64,000 nucleotides of DNA from Saprospiraceae bacterium (GTDB taxonomy: Bacteria; Bacteroidota; Bacteroidia; Chitinophagales; Saprospiraceae). The notes under the pieces were generated by a model that saw nothing but the letters and a program-made list of their open reading frames with translations, was not told where the DNA came from and did no database searches. Below are positions 17,311-26,928 of this stretch, in pieces (the first letter of the stretch is position 1; each line of letters opens with the position of its first letter). The stretch spans positions 60,696 through 124,695 of the forward strand of contig JADLHT010000035.1 of assembly GCA_020848695.1 (NCBI GenBank), written 5' to 3'. A program made the translations under genes and the position numbers.

Positions 17311-17927
17311 TTTTTTGATAATAAAATTCCAACAAAAATAAGTATGTTTTTTATTATAGTTAAGAGATTTTGATACAACCAAATAGAGTTAAATGATTCC
17401 TTGTTTTCAAATGTAACGTTTGCTCCAATTAATATAAATGAATTGCACCCGTAAAATATTACGAAAGAAGATGTAAACCAAAAATATGGTTCTTTAATAA
17501 TATCTGAATGCTTAGGTATTTTGAGTTCATCATTAAAAGATAATAATCCTAAAAAAAATATAAACAGACTTTGAAAAGTTCCACTATAAGGATGTAAACT
17601 TTTTATACTTTCAAAATAAAGCAAAATAATGGCTAAAATTGAATAAATTATAATGGACATTTTAATAAAGGACAACCGAGCAACGGATTTGGAAGTTGCA
17701 TGAAAATATTTCATCAACATAAACACTTCTAGCCAAATTAAAATATAAAATAAAAAAATATTTGGCTCTCCAATTCGTACTAAAATTTGTGCAATAATTT
17801 CAATTACAGCATCGATTAAGCAGTAAAATGCAACCCATTTTATTATTTTAGAATTATCGAACTTTAAAATACTGAATACCGCAACAGCAATAGTTGATGC
17901 AATCGATCCATTTGTAATCAAACTCAA
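17307..17927 (-). CDS. Polytopic membrane protein of the sensory cassette
   Basis: 206 aa with six or seven predicted membrane helices covering most of its length, ending LLSKK. No family name recognised; such proteins sit beside a small kinase and LuxR regulator in other Bacteroidota. The apparent TTG start overlaps the stop of the 111-aa gene (TTGA), and the stop overlaps the kinase ATG, so translation of the three is coupled. It is a likely membrane sensor, or a partner passing a signal to the kinase, which lacks a sensor domain. Confidence 0.7.
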   Translation of the reverse strand: MSLITNGSIASTIAVAVFSILKFDNSKIIKWVAFYCLIDAVIEIIAQILVRIGEPNIFLFYILIWLEVFMLMKYFHATSKSVARLSFIKMSIIIYSILAIILLYFESIKSLHPYSGTFQSLFIFFLGLLSFNDELKIPKHSDIIKEPYFWFTSSFVIFYGCNSFILIGANVTFENKESFNSIWLYQNLLTIIKNILIFVGILLSKK

Positions 17928-18259
17928 TTAATTGCTATTGATGGGGCGCAGTTAGGTGGACAAGGAGTTGCAAATTCTAGAATTCTTCCACTTGTCATAT
18001 CATTTCCATCTTCATCTACTCCAACAACAATTAATCGACGTTTAGAATCGTAATATCCATTATAGATTCTAACTCCTTGACATCCACTTTGATCCAATAT
18101 TTCTTGAATTCGATCTATTCCAAACGCATGAGCTTTGGGATTAGCCTCATTGATGCTAATATCTAAATTGTTTTGTAAAGAAACCCAATCAGCAACCATA
18201 TCTTGCGCTTGAGTTAAGGTAATAAATGAACCAGTTGTAGGACTAAATGAAGTTGGCAT
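17924..18259 (-). CDS. Conserved 111-aa protein opening the sensory cassette
   Basis: Soluble, no signal peptide. It contains an unusually 'finished' region about 44-85 (HAFGIDRIQEILDQSGCQGV, IYNGYYDSKRRLIVVGVDEDGND) and a Cys-rich end CPPNC. I recall closely similar small proteins in Bacteroidota genomes annotated only as hypothetical. The region looks like an alpha/beta ligand or signal domain. First gene of the operon with membrane protein, kinase and regulator. Role unknown; a signal protein or signal-receiving subunit is the natural guess. Confidence 0.65.
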   Translation of the reverse strand: MPTSFSPTTGSFITLTQAQDMVADWVSLQNNLDISINEANPKAHAFGIDRIQEILDQSGCQGVRIYNGYYDSKRRLIVVGVDEDGNDMTSGRILEFATPCPPNCAPSIAIN

Positions 18260-18471
18260 AATTAATAATTTTTAGATTTTTTAATAATATCTGTAAAGAT
18301 GTAATTAAACGCCAATCTTACGATTTGCTATAAGACTTTTAAAGGTAAAATAAAAAAATAAATGTAATAAGTTGCAATTTTATTTATAATAATTCGATTT
18401 ACTGCAATTTTTCACACCAAGAAGTAAAATTAAATATCCTCTCAAGCTTTTTTGCCTAAGAGGATAATAAT

Positions 18472-19398
18472 TTAAAAATTCAAGACATAATCAACTGCCT
18501 TCTGTGCCTCAGCCGATACCTTAAAAATGAACTTTGGGTCCTCTTTTAGCACTTTAAGCCACCCAGAGAGATATGAAGCGCTATTTTGGAAGATCATATT
18601 TGAATCAATTTGAACTAAAGAGCAAAGGAAAGTAGCCCCCATTTCAGCAATCAACTCCTCCTTACTATAAGATATAGTACCAAATTCAGCAAAATCCATT
18701 ACTTCTGGCCTTGCTAATCTGGAAGAATGTCCAGTAGAATGAATAAGTTCATGAAAATAGGTAGCATAATAATGTTCTGACGATACAAATCGTTCCATAA
18801 CTGGAAGATTAATAAAATCGTTATTAGAGTCATAATAGGCTCTATTAGCATCAATTTGCTTTAATACAGGTGATAGAGTCATGTTATTGATAATTTCTTC
18901 ACACCGCTCTATTTTCTCGTTATTGGTTAACTTTATCTCATTAAACTTATTAAAGTCTATTTCAACCTTCTCAATATCACTAATGTTAAAAACATTATAG
19001 TGCCGAATGAATCTCAATATTTTAATTTCCTTTCCTTTCCTAATTTCTGTCATAGCTTGATCTTTGGTTAAAGTTCGATCATCACTATCTTTATAGTAAA
19101 CCTTAAAGTATATTACCATTTCGGACTCAGATCCTGCTTTTATTATTCCTCCTAATGCTTTAATCTGGCTGAAAGTGAGAAAATATGGAATAGAATGCTT
19201 TGTATTGTTAAGAAGCAAATAATTTATACCAGAATATAATCTACCTGAAACATAATTACGTGCTAATCCGTAGGTGCTCCAAGTTTGTCTCCAAGGAGTT
19301 ATACCTTTTTCTATCAATGCAATAATTTTCAGGGTGACATCCTCATACAATGTGGTATTAGTAGATTTTTGAACCTTTGGTTCAGTTGTTGATTTCAT
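18472..19398 (-). CDS. ardC: ArdC-like anti-restriction protein
   Basis: 308 aa. An N-terminal ssDNA-binding ArdC domain (about 16-140: LYEDVTLKIIALIEKGITPW, GRLYSGINYLLLN) is followed by a zincin-like metallopeptidase domain with HELIH at 216-220 and Glu248/Glu252 further on (EELIAEMGATF). Proteins of this family protect incoming conjugative DNA from restriction. It is 34 bp downstream of the radC-like gene on the same strand and probably cotranscribed from the promoter near 19990. Its presence beside a mobilization system and type I restriction genes is typical of mobile elements. Confidence 0.88.
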   Translation of the reverse strand: MKSTTEPKVQKSTNTTLYEDVTLKIIALIEKGITPWRQTWSTYGLARNYVSGRLYSGINYLLLNNTKHSIPYFLTFSQIKALGGIIKAGSESEMVIYFKVYYKDSDDRTLTKDQAMTEIRKGKEIKILRFIRHYNVFNISDIEKVEIDFNKFNEIKLTNNEKIERCEEIINNMTLSPVLKQIDANRAYYDSNNDFINLPVMERFVSSEHYYATYFHELIHSTGHSSRLARPEVMDFAEFGTISYSKEELIAEMGATFLCSLVQIDSNMIFQNSASYLSGWLKVLKEDPKFIFKVSAEAQKAVDYVLNF

Positions 19399-19432
19399 GA
19401 TTAAAAATTTTAAAAGTGAAAAATAGATTTGC

Positions 19433-19915
19433 TTAGATTAGTCCTTCATCCGAAAATGAGAAGTATCCGCGAACGGGAGATAGAATGATATGATCAATTA
19501 CTTGAATGTCTAGAAATTGACCTGCTTGTTTAAGCTTTTTGGTCAATTCGATATCCGGATTACTTGGTTTCAAACATCCTGATGGATGATTATGGGCAAT
19601 GATTATTGATGATGCTAATACTTTAAGTGCTGTAACAAAAATAATCTTTGGATCAACTACCGTCCCGCAGACTCCACCTCTGGAAACACGATAGAAGCCT
19701 TTTACATAATTTGCTTTATTCAGAAGGAGGGCATTGAATTCCTCAAGCAGTTCCATATCATTACTCCAATTATCACGAAGTATTTTTTCAGCTGATTCTG
19801 AAGATTTAATGAAAGGTAATTCCTTTATTGGTCGCTTATTACGATAACTGATTTTAACTTCTGCTACATGCCAAAGCATTGTTCCTTGACTCGATGAATC
19901 ATTTGATTTTTTCAT
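19433..19915 (-). CDS. radC: RadC-like JAB-domain protein
   Basis: 160 aa, the short plasmid/element form of RadC (DUF2466), lacking the N-terminal helix-hairpin-helix of chromosomal RadC. The JAMM metal site is clear: His108 and His110 in AHNHPSG, and Asp121 in SNPDIELT. The family is frequent next to ardC on mobile elements; its biochemical role is not settled despite the old 'DNA repair' label. First gene of the radC-ardC operon, with a conserved palindrome 76 bp upstream. Confidence 0.85.
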   Translation of the reverse strand: MKKSNDSSSQGTMLWHVAEVKISYRNKRPIKELPFIKSSESAEKILRDNWSNDMELLEEFNALLLNKANYVKGFYRVSRGGVCGTVVDPKIIFVTALKVLASSIIIAHNHPSGCLKPSNPDIELTKKLKQAGQFLDIQVIDHIILSPVRGYFSFSDEGLI

Positions 19916-19982
19916 TTTTACTGGTTTAGATTGTTAAAGAAAATTTCCAAACCAGTTTATCTTAGACTAATTACAATCCCAA

Positions 19983-20010
19983 GACGGCAGAAATTGCCAG
20001 ATTGGCAATT
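19983..20010 (-). promoter_or_regulatory. Operator-like palindrome AATTGCCA-GAT-TGGCAATT with GACGGCAGA
   Basis: Perfect 8-bp arms (19992-19999 and 20003-20010) with a 3-bp spacer, joined to GACGGCAGA at 19983-19991. The 17-bp block GACGGCAGAAATTGCCA recurs exactly, inverted, before the XRE gene (28655-28671). It lies 76 bp upstream of radC. Likely a shared operator or promoter. Confidence 0.6.
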
Positions 20011-20336
20011 TAATTTTCAGAAAATTTTTAAAATAGCTCATAAAATCTAAGGGTTTTCCCTGAATTTTACATTTTTCGATAAAAAATTTCAATATTTATT
20101 TGCATTTCCTTTTTTTCCTGAGTTATATTTGTCTCACTACTCCGTTCATTTTATCAAACAAGTTTGTTTTTTAATTGTAACAAGGCTAATTTAAATTTTC
20201 TACTGACTAAAGCAGCATAATAATTGTTTAGGAGGTCAATCAGAATAGTATATCTCATTTTAGTCTTGCAAAAATTCTAGTTTAAGTCAAAGATACAAGT
20301 TTGCAAAATTAAAGATTAAATTTAAAATTATTGTTT
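20011..20336. other. Intergenic between radC and the large secreted-protein gene
   Basis: 326 bp without a convincing gene. It has an AT-rich sequence and a TTTG-containing stretch shortly before 20337 that may hold the promoter of the secreted-protein gene; no exact TAnnTTTG was found. Confidence 0.4.
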
Positions 20337-23300
20337 ATGAAAAAATTATTTATTAAAATTGTAATCATAATACAAATCCAGAACATTGCAATATGTCAGA
20401 CTCAAGAACAATTTAATATTGGAATATGGTCCAGTAATTTTAACTACTATCCGGATTCAGATTGTTCTCTGCCCTCAAATGTGTTAATTGATGCTGAAGG
20501 TCATAAAACTAGCTCCTTAAATCAATGTAGAGAAGACGGATTTAATGCATATATGGAAAATCCCAATGAATGGATGTCACGATCTGAAGTTTTAAAAAGA
20601 CTTAAATTAGCTATTCTAAATCAAATGAAAATTTCGATCAATTCAGATGATTATTTTAGGCCAGTAGCTGGAAATTTAAGTGCATGGAATAATGTTTATG
20701 ATAATTGCGGAAATTCTATACCAGTATGTAATGCACCAGGAATTAGCAATTATTTCCGACCGCACTATAATAATTATATAGATTTTATTTATTCAGATGC
20801 TTCGATAAAAGATGAAATTTGGTGCCACTTAATGGAAGGAGAAGCGTCAGTTTTTCATTGGTATCATACTGCTCAAAATTGTGTTGGATGGCAGTATGCA
20901 AACCCTAATTATTTTTCATATGTGGAATTGCCTCCTGGATCAGTAAATGATGCAATATCACACTTTAAAGCTAGACTGCTTTCGAAAAATGTATCGAATC
21001 AAAAATTTGGTATTGCTGAAGCAAATCATGGTAAAAGTTTAAATGCATGCACTATTGATAATGAAGGAATAACATTTAGACCTCAAGATTATTTTGATTT
21101 ATTATCGCCAGATAATGTATCCTTTGAAGCCTCATATTATCAATTTCCAGAAGGTGATGGGTGGAAAACTCAAAATTATTCTGATTTAACTAATTGTGGT
21201 CCAGATAATAATTGGCATTATTTAGCCAACTTTTATAATATAGATTATCAAAAGACATTTGTAGATAATGTGCAGGATATGATTTCTACAGAAGGTAGTC
21301 TTTCAGAAGGATTTCACCCTCAATATATTAGACACTTTCATTCGAACCCTAACTCTTTACCAAATGGAAATTGGTTGTGGTTTCAAGCTTATACTTCAAT
21401 TATACATGGAGTAAAAGGATTGTGGTTCTTTGATTTAAACTTGGGATGGAATGACGGAGAACAAACTGAAAGAGCATATTTTGATAATATAAATAATAAA
21501 GACAGATTTGATAATGTTAATAGATTTCCTAAGAACTATCAAAATTATTTAAGACATTTAGCAAGGGAGTTGAGAATTTTAGTAAATATTGGAGTTTTGA
21601 CAACTGATAAAAGGTCTACAGTTGCAGTAAAAACAATTGATGAAGACCCAAATTGCATAGTACCACCATGCATAGAATATATGGCTTCACTTGAATTGCC
21701 CATAGAAAAAAAGACTGAAAACTATGGATTAAGATATGCAATAAAAACAAATGGTAATAAGACATATATGATTATTACAAATCCATTAAATGTTTGTGTT
21801 GATGTTAATTTAAATTTCAAAAATGCTCCAGATCAAAATATTCAAAACGCTACAGGTGTTACAGTCTTATTTAATAAAGGATCATTTTTAGCGTGTGATT
21901 CACAATATAAGGTGAATCGAAATTCAGGTATCAATTTAATAACTAACACAATTGATAGTACATCGAATATTAATTTTATTTCAGATAAAATTCTTCCCTT
22001 ATCATTTGGCCCAATGGATGCAATGGTTTTGGAATTTAATACTAATAATATTGCAAATTTTAACAATGGATGGAATAGGGTATGGACGAATCATGGGGAT
22101 AATTATTTAGGCGACTTTGAATTATCTTCAAACTATAAACTTATAACTGGCGACTTTAATAATAATAGTTCTGAAGATATTTTAGCTATTGATTTTGTAA
22201 ATAATAAGGCAAAATTAATTGATTTTAATAGCACTCAGACCAATCAAATAGGTATAACAACTATTTGGAGCCAAAGCAATTCTACAATTGCTTCAATTGG
22301 ACCTTGGTTAATAAATGTAGGTGATAAATTTTATAAAGCAAAATTTAATCAAACTGTTGGTTTATTCTGTGTGCAAAGTGAAATAATAGGTTCTAATGCA
22401 ATGTATTTAATTTATAACACAAGCATAAATGATTGGGAATGTGTTTGGTCTAATTTTAATCCATCAACTAGCTGTAATGTGCATGATATCCCAGGTTTAA
22501 TAGATGGTTGGAGCCTTAAACCAGATGATAAATTTGTAATTGGAGATTTTGATTATGATGGTAACGATGAACTATTATGTATTCAGAATAGATCTTCAAA
22601 CGCATGGTGGACAATTTTAGACTATAATAATAATGATTTTCAATGGAGTAGTAGTAATTATGGGTCCGGGTATTTCACTACTAATAACTTTCCTTGGCCA
22701 ATTAGAACTATTGATGAATATTTTGCAGGAGATTTTGATGGTGATGGAATACGCAGTGATCTATTTTGTATTCAAAAAGGAGGATATAATGGGGCAATTT
22801 TAACCAAAAATTCAGTGAATTGGATAAATACATATAATAATTACGGTATGAATGGAATTGGTGGATGGGGAAATCCAACAAAAACAGATGATAAAGTCCT
22901 TATTGGAGACATTGATTTTACTGATACAAAAGAAGAAATATTATTTATTCAAAATTGTATAAATTGTGGTTGGGCTACATCAGAGGATTTAGTTGGTAAC
23001 CAACTTGTATGGAATTGGTCGAATCATAATCTGCCCTTACCAATTGACTTTATAGATGATTGGGATGTAAAAAATACATCATTTAGTAATTCAAATTATT
23101 ATTTAATTAAATTACTTAATAATAAACCTAATTTTCTCATGGCTATTAGAAATTTTGGCTGTAAGAACTCATTGATAAATATTTATGAATCTATTGGACA
23201 AATTGATAATAAATTAAGGAAAAATAGTGGCTTTGAAAATAATGCGAGTTTGTCAGAAAATAATGCTGATATGCAAATACAACATAATGTTATTGATTCT

Positions 23301-23507
23301 AGGATTATTAGAGTATGGACGAATTCTATAGAACAAGTTAGCAACTATATTATTTTTGATCTAACTGGTAAGATAATTCAATTTGAAAATAAAATAAATT
23401 CAAATGATCTTAATATTAATATTTATGAATTGCCGAAAGGAATTTATTTTTGCCGTGTGGATTCTAAAAATAAAAATTCGATTTTATTTAAATTTATTAA
23501 ATTATAA
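20337..23507 (+). CDS. Large secreted T9SS protein, glycoside-hydrolase-like with FG-GAP-like repeats
   Basis: 1056 aa from ATG 20337. A signal peptide ends near Cys-Gln (IAICQTQ). The first ~580 residues look like a (beta/alpha)-barrel-type enzyme or sugar-binding region (WLWFQAYTSIIHGVKGLWFF), but I cannot name a family or catalytic pair. Residues about 590-930 carry repeated FG-GAP/VCBS-like units (VIGDFDYDGNDELLCIQ, AGDFDGDGIRSDLFCIQ, LIGDIDFTDTKEEILFIQ). The last ~70 residues are a type A sorting domain. Codon use is as AT-rich as the rest of the island. A methyltransferase-like gene follows after 16 bp. Confidence 0.65.
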   Translation: MKKLFIKIVIIIQIQNIAICQTQEQFNIGIWSSNFNYYPDSDCSLPSNVLIDAEGHKTSSLNQCREDGFNAYMENPNEWMSRSEVLKRLKLAILNQMKISINSDDYFRPVAGNLSAWNNVYDNCGNSIPVCNAPGISNYFRPHYNNYIDFIYSDASIKDEIWCHLMEGEASVFHWYHTAQNCVGWQYANPNYFSYVELPPGSVNDAISHFKARLLSKNVSNQKFGIAEANHGKSLNACTIDNEGITFRPQDYFDLLSPDNVSFEASYYQFPEGDGWKTQNYSDLTNCGPDNNWHYLANFYNIDYQKTFVDNVQDMISTEGSLSEGFHPQYIRHFHSNPNSLPNGNWLWFQAYTSIIHGVKGLWFFDLNLGWNDGEQTERAYFDNINNKDRFDNVNRFPKNYQNYLRHLARELRILVNIGVLTTDKRSTVAVKTIDEDPNCIVPPCIEYMASLELPIEKKTENYGLRYAIKTNGNKTYMIITNPLNVCVDVNLNFKNAPDQNIQNATGVTVLFNKGSFLACDSQYKVNRNSGINLITNTIDSTSNINFISDKILPLSFGPMDAMVLEFNTNNIANFNNGWNRVWTNHGDNYLGDFELSSNYKLITGDFNNNSSEDILAIDFVNNKAKLIDFNSTQTNQIGITTIWSQSNSTIASIGPWLINVGDKFYKAKFNQTVGLFCVQSEIIGSNAMYLIYNTSINDWECVWSNFNPSTSCNVHDIPGLIDGWSLKPDDKFVIGDFDYDGNDELLCIQNRSSNAWWTILDYNNNDFQWSSSNYGSGYFTTNNFPWPIRTIDEYFAGDFDGDGIRSDLFCIQKGGYNGAILTKNSVNWINTYNNYGMNGIGGWGNPTKTDDKVLIGDIDFTDTKEEILFIQNCINCGWATSEDLVGNQLVWNWSNHNLPLPIDFIDDWDVKNTSFSNSNYYLIKLLNNKPNFLMAIRNFGCKNSLINIYESIGQIDNKLRKNSGFENNASLSENNADMQIQHNVIDSRIIRVWTNSIEQVSNYIIFDLTGKIIQFENKINSNDLNINIYELPKGIYFCRVDSKNKNSILFKFIKL

Positions 23508-23523
23508 AATAAATGTTTAAATT

Positions 23524-24387
23524 GTGATAAAATTCTTAAAAGGGCTTATTAAATATTTTTTACCTAAATACCAAACAATATTCTTAGAATATAAAGTTGA
23601 ACCTTTACCTAGATATGGGCACGGTTTACCAGCTAATAAGAATTTATTAAAAGCTATTAATGCGAATAGAAGTATTTATATTGAAATATTATCATATTTT
23701 ATTAAATTTAAGAGCAAAATTCAAGAAATTAAAAATTCTAGTTTAGAAGTCGATGAAAACTTGCCAACTTGGAATAATGGATTTTTACCTGGATTAGATA
23801 TTATAGGAATCTATGGTATGATTGCAAGATTTAAACCTCAACAATATATAGAAATTGGATCTGGTAATTCAACTAAAGTTGCAAGAAAGTGTATAAATGA
23901 ACAAATGACAAATACAAAAATTTTGTCTATAGATCCTTTTCCACGAGCAAATATTGATCATCTTGCGGATAAAGTAATTCGACAACCTCTTGAAAAAATA
24001 AGTAATGTTGAATTCATAGCTGAGTCTTTAAATGAAAATGATATACTTTTTATCGATAATTCACATAGAGTATTACCTAATTCTGATGCTATGGTATGTT
24101 TTTTAGAACTTTTATCAAATTTAAAAAGTGGTGTAATAGTTCATTTTCATGATATCTATTTGCCTTTTGATTATCCTCAATTTATGTGTGATAGATTCTA
24201 TTCTGAACAATATTTATTAGCTGCATTTATTCTTGCGAATCCTAAAAAATATTCAACAATATTGCCAAATTATTTTATTTCTGAAGATCCAGATCTGGCA
24301 AATATTGTATTACCCTTTTGGGACCATTCAAATTTAAAAAATGTAGAACGTCATGGGGGATCATTTTGGATAAGAATTGAAGAATAA
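23524..24387 (+). CDS. Class I SAM-dependent methyltransferase-like protein
   Basis: 287 aa, GTG start, since no ATG is available near the N-terminus. Motif I-like YIEIGSGNSTKVARK lies near 115-129, an acidic strand ILSIDPFP follows, and a third strand DILFIDNSHR; this is the pattern of the Methyltransf_24-type (sugar-O-methyltransferase-like) group. A later HFHDIYLPFDYPQ segment is also typical of that group. Probably cytoplasmic. It may modify a polysaccharide or surface molecule related to the secreted protein upstream, with which it likely forms an operon. The substrate is unknown. Confidence 0.65.
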   Translation: MIKFLKGLIKYFLPKYQTIFLEYKVEPLPRYGHGLPANKNLLKAINANRSIYIEILSYFIKFKSKIQEIKNSSLEVDENLPTWNNGFLPGLDIIGIYGMIARFKPQQYIEIGSGNSTKVARKCINEQMTNTKILSIDPFPRANIDHLADKVIRQPLEKISNVEFIAESLNENDILFIDNSHRVLPNSDAMVCFLELLSNLKSGVIVHFHDIYLPFDYPQFMCDRFYSEQYLLAAFILANPKKYSTILPNYFISEDPDLANIVLPFWDHSNLKNVERHGGSFWIRIEE

Positions 24388-24454
24388 TATTTTCTAAATT
24401 AATATGTATTCTATTAATGGGTCGCGAGAGTTTTATTATCATTAAATATTTAAA

Positions 24455-25630
24455 CTAAATTAAAGTATACCCACTAAACGGCTTACTCGGTTTCCCATCA
24501 ATCATCAGCTTAAGATAAATTTTGTAGTTAGGGAGATTAATAAAATCCTCCACATCAAATTCAGGATACATTTCTTTTGACAACTGCATGGCATCTTCAG
24601 TACCGAGTCTGAAGGAAATTATTGTTCCGGCATTACCAAGAACAGCAGACTTAATATCATCATCCAGTTGTGCCATATATTGATGAGCCAAAGTCATTCC
24701 TGCTTTAAATTTACGAAGTTCAGAAAACATATTTACCAGTGATAAGGTAGTGAAGTTATGGAATTCATCCATGTAGACCATAAAGGGAATTCTTTTTTCT
24801 TCCGAAGTATCAACTCTACTGAAAGAAGCTGAAGCAATTGAAGTTATAAATAACGCTCCAAGGATATGCGATACATCTGCTCCTACATGCCCTTTTGAAA
24901 GATTAACAAGAATAATTTTTTTCTCATCCATTGCTTTACGTAACGACACTTCTTCGGTATTCTCAATCAATACTCGTTTAATAACAGGATGGACTAACAT
25001 TCCTCCTATCTTATTCATTACAGGTAATAAATCATATTTGCTGTATTCGGGAAATTCACGTTTCCAGAATTTCTTGACACTTTCACTTTTGACATACTTC
25101 ATGGCTTCTTTACGGTAATCTTTGTTAAGTAGTATTTCTACTATATCTGATATACTAGCTTTTGGTTGATCTAGTAATGTTAGAATTGCATGTCTTAGTA
25201 TATGTTCCAATTTAACACCCCATGCACTATCCCAGAGTTTTGAGAATACATCTAAGATACCAGATGCAACCAATGATCGTTTTTCAAGGGATACTTTCTT
25301 AAATGGGTTGTATTTAAGATTAAGTTGTGGATCAGGAATGTTGAAATATATTAGGTCATTTTTTCGTGATTCCGGTAATTGATTTACGACTTTTTCAACT
25401 AAATCTCCATGTGGATCAAGCAAACAGCATCCTCTTCCTGCTTGAATGTCTTGCATTATCATTGTCTCAAGTAATGTGGATTTACCCGTTCCGGTTTTAC
25501 CAAGAATGTATGTGTGCATCAACCTATCTGGTTGTTTTATGCCAAACCGCTTTCTTTGATTCCTGAATGTGCTTTCACCAATGTAAGTAATGTCAGGATT
25601 AATATTTTTAGGGGTGTTTTCATAGTCCAT
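24455..25630 (-). CDS. VirD4/HerA-like ATPase, second coupling-type protein
   Basis: 391 aa. Walker A is LGKTGTGKST near 43-52, followed by LLDPHGD, and Walker B is FMVYMDEFHNF (about 285). The arrangement matches the TraG/VirD4 and DUF87 group that pumps DNA. It has no N-terminal membrane helices and is shorter than a full coupling protein. Related stand-alone ATPases are common on Bacteroidota elements near ardC and xerC. It could be an alternative coupling protein or a DNA translocase for element maintenance. The palindrome upstream (25674-25692) is shared with radC and the XRE gene. Confidence 0.8.
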   Translation of the reverse strand: MDYENTPKNINPDITYIGESTFRNQRKRFGIKQPDRLMHTYILGKTGTGKSTLLETMIMQDIQAGRGCCLLDPHGDLVEKVVNQLPESRKNDLIYFNIPDPQLNLKYNPFKKVSLEKRSLVASGILDVFSKLWDSAWGVKLEHILRHAILTLLDQPKASISDIVEILLNKDYRKEAMKYVKSESVKKFWKREFPEYSKYDLLPVMNKIGGMLVHPVIKRVLIENTEEVSLRKAMDEKKIILVNLSKGHVGADVSHILGALFITSIASASFSRVDTSEEKRIPFMVYMDEFHNFTTLSLVNMFSELRKFKAGMTLAHQYMAQLDDDIKSAVLGNAGTIISFRLGTEDAMQLSKEMYPEFDVEDFINLPNYKIYLKLMIDGKPSKPFSGYTLI

Positions 25631-25673
25631 TTAATAAGAATATCAGTTAGAATTACTGTTCCAAGACAGTATA

Positions 25674-25701
25674 ATTCGCCATTCTGACAATTAATCCCGT
25701 C
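25674..25701 (-). promoter_or_regulatory. Operator-like palindrome before the VirD4/HerA-like ATPase
   Basis: In the gene direction this reads GACGGGATT-AATTGTCA-GAA-TGGCGAAT, followed by a TGTCTTGGA...AGTAATT stretch that also follows the palindrome before radC (CGTCTTGGG...TGTAATT). It ends 44 bp before the gene start at 25630. Confidence 0.5.
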
Positions 25702-25735
25702 TAGCAGTAGATTCTGGAATCCTTAAAATAATTCT

Positions 25736-25906
25736 ATGTCAAAGGGAAACAAGGAAATTAAAATATCTCATTACTTGCGGAAACTATGCCAAATCCAAAA
25801 TCAAATAGAGTTAATTCATGAATTCGATGTTATCAATGAATATTTAGATTCCGTAAAAGACATTCATAGCCCATATAAAAAAGAAGAAGTAAAAAACAAA
25901 CAATAA
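25736..25906 (+). CDS. Short hypothetical gene, 56 aa
   Basis: ATG 25736 to TAA 25906, ending 12 bp before the recombinase start at 25919. Charged, helical, no membrane segment (MSKGNKEIKISHYLRKLC...). It reads divergently from the ATPase gene and in the same direction as the recombinase. No homologue known to me. It may encode a small DNA-binding or leader protein, or be chance. Confidence 0.35.
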   Translation: MSKGNKEIKISHYLRKLCQIQNQIELIHEFDVINEYLDSVKDIHSPYKKEEVKNKQ

Positions 25907-25918
25907 AATGAAAATAAA

Positions 25919-26884
25919 ATGTACGACAAAACGAATTTGCAACAAGATAAAAATATAAACATTCAATCCAAGCTTGGAAAACTATTCGATGAGTTCATCA
26001 ATGAATGTCAATTTGCTACTTGCTTACGTCCGGAAACAATTAGGGGTTATATTGCCGTGTTTAATCTATTTTCAAAACTAATGCCGGAAATCATCTCAAC
26101 TGATGAATTGACTACAGAAATGTTAAACACATTTTTTAAACGAATAAAAACACGTTCAAGAATTGTAGGCAGAAATACAGTTAAAATTGGAGTAAAAAGC
26201 TCAACAATCAAAACTCAATATAGCAAACTCACTGTATTCTTTGATTGGCTTTGTAAAAAGGCATACTTGGTAAAGAATCCATTAAAAGATATAAAAGCCC
26301 CTCAGGTGAATTATGATGATTTCAGAAGATTAGAGGATGAGGATATTAATAAAATCTACTCGGCAATAGTAAGATGTTCCACCAATTCAATGCTTCTCCG
26401 AAGAGATACTGTTATGGTTAGCTTGCTTCTGTTTTGCGGATTAAGGAAGGGTGAATTCATTTCAATTCAAGTGAAGGATATTGACATTGATAAAAAAGAA
26501 ATCATCGTCAGAGGCGAAACCTCTAAATCTAAACGGAAACGGGTGTTAAAAATACATCCTACTTTATTAATGCATTTAAAAGACTATTTCAAAGAAAGAA
26601 GGAATTTTAAAACCGAATATCTCATTGTTTCCAATAGAGGGGATAGTGGCTTAACCAGAGAGGGTTTAAAGCATTGGGTAAAGAGTATTTCAGATAAATC
26701 CGGTGTAAAATTTCATCTTCACGAATTTCGCCACACCTTTGCCTGTAAACTGGCAGAAGCTGATGTCAACATTTTTAAAATACAAAAAATGATGGGGCAC
26801 CAGAATATAACTATGACAATGAAGTATTCTCGTTCATTGCAAACAGATGATATGGAACAAGACATAAGTAAAATCTACATTTAG
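25919..26884 (+). CDS. XerC/D-type tyrosine recombinase
   Basis: 321 aa. An N-terminal SAM-like core-binding domain (about 20-125) and a catalytic domain with Arg176 (CGLRKGEF), His268-x-x-Arg271 (HEFRHTFA), His294 (GHQNITM) and nucleophile Tyr303 (MKYSRS). Complete set, so active in principle. It is followed by another recombinase of the same type in the same direction (27258-28154). Two paired Xer-like genes near a tRNA point to a second recombination module inside the island, or to a resolvase/transposition unit. It is not the integrase adjacent to the tRNA-Leu repeat. Confidence 0.9.
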   Translation: MYDKTNLQQDKNINIQSKLGKLFDEFINECQFATCLRPETIRGYIAVFNLFSKLMPEIISTDELTTEMLNTFFKRIKTRSRIVGRNTVKIGVKSSTIKTQYSKLTVFFDWLCKKAYLVKNPLKDIKAPQVNYDDFRRLEDEDINKIYSAIVRCSTNSMLLRRDTVMVSLLLFCGLRKGEFISIQVKDIDIDKKEIIVRGETSKSKRKRVLKIHPTLLMHLKDYFKERRNFKTEYLIVSNRGDSGLTREGLKHWVKSISDKSGVKFHLHEFRHTFACKLAEADVNIFKIQKMMGHQNITMTMKYSRSLQTDDMEQDISKIYI

Positions 26885-26909
26885 AATTCTTTTTGATTTT
26901 TAAAATAAA

Positions 26910-26928
26910 ATCTGCCATACTGATAATT
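26910..26928. promoter_or_regulatory. Weak copy of the AATTGNCA palindrome
   Basis: On the minus strand AATTATCA-GTA-TGGCAGAT: one half site has one change and the other is degenerate. It lies 26 bp after the recombinase stop. Weak and possibly chance. Confidence 0.25.
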
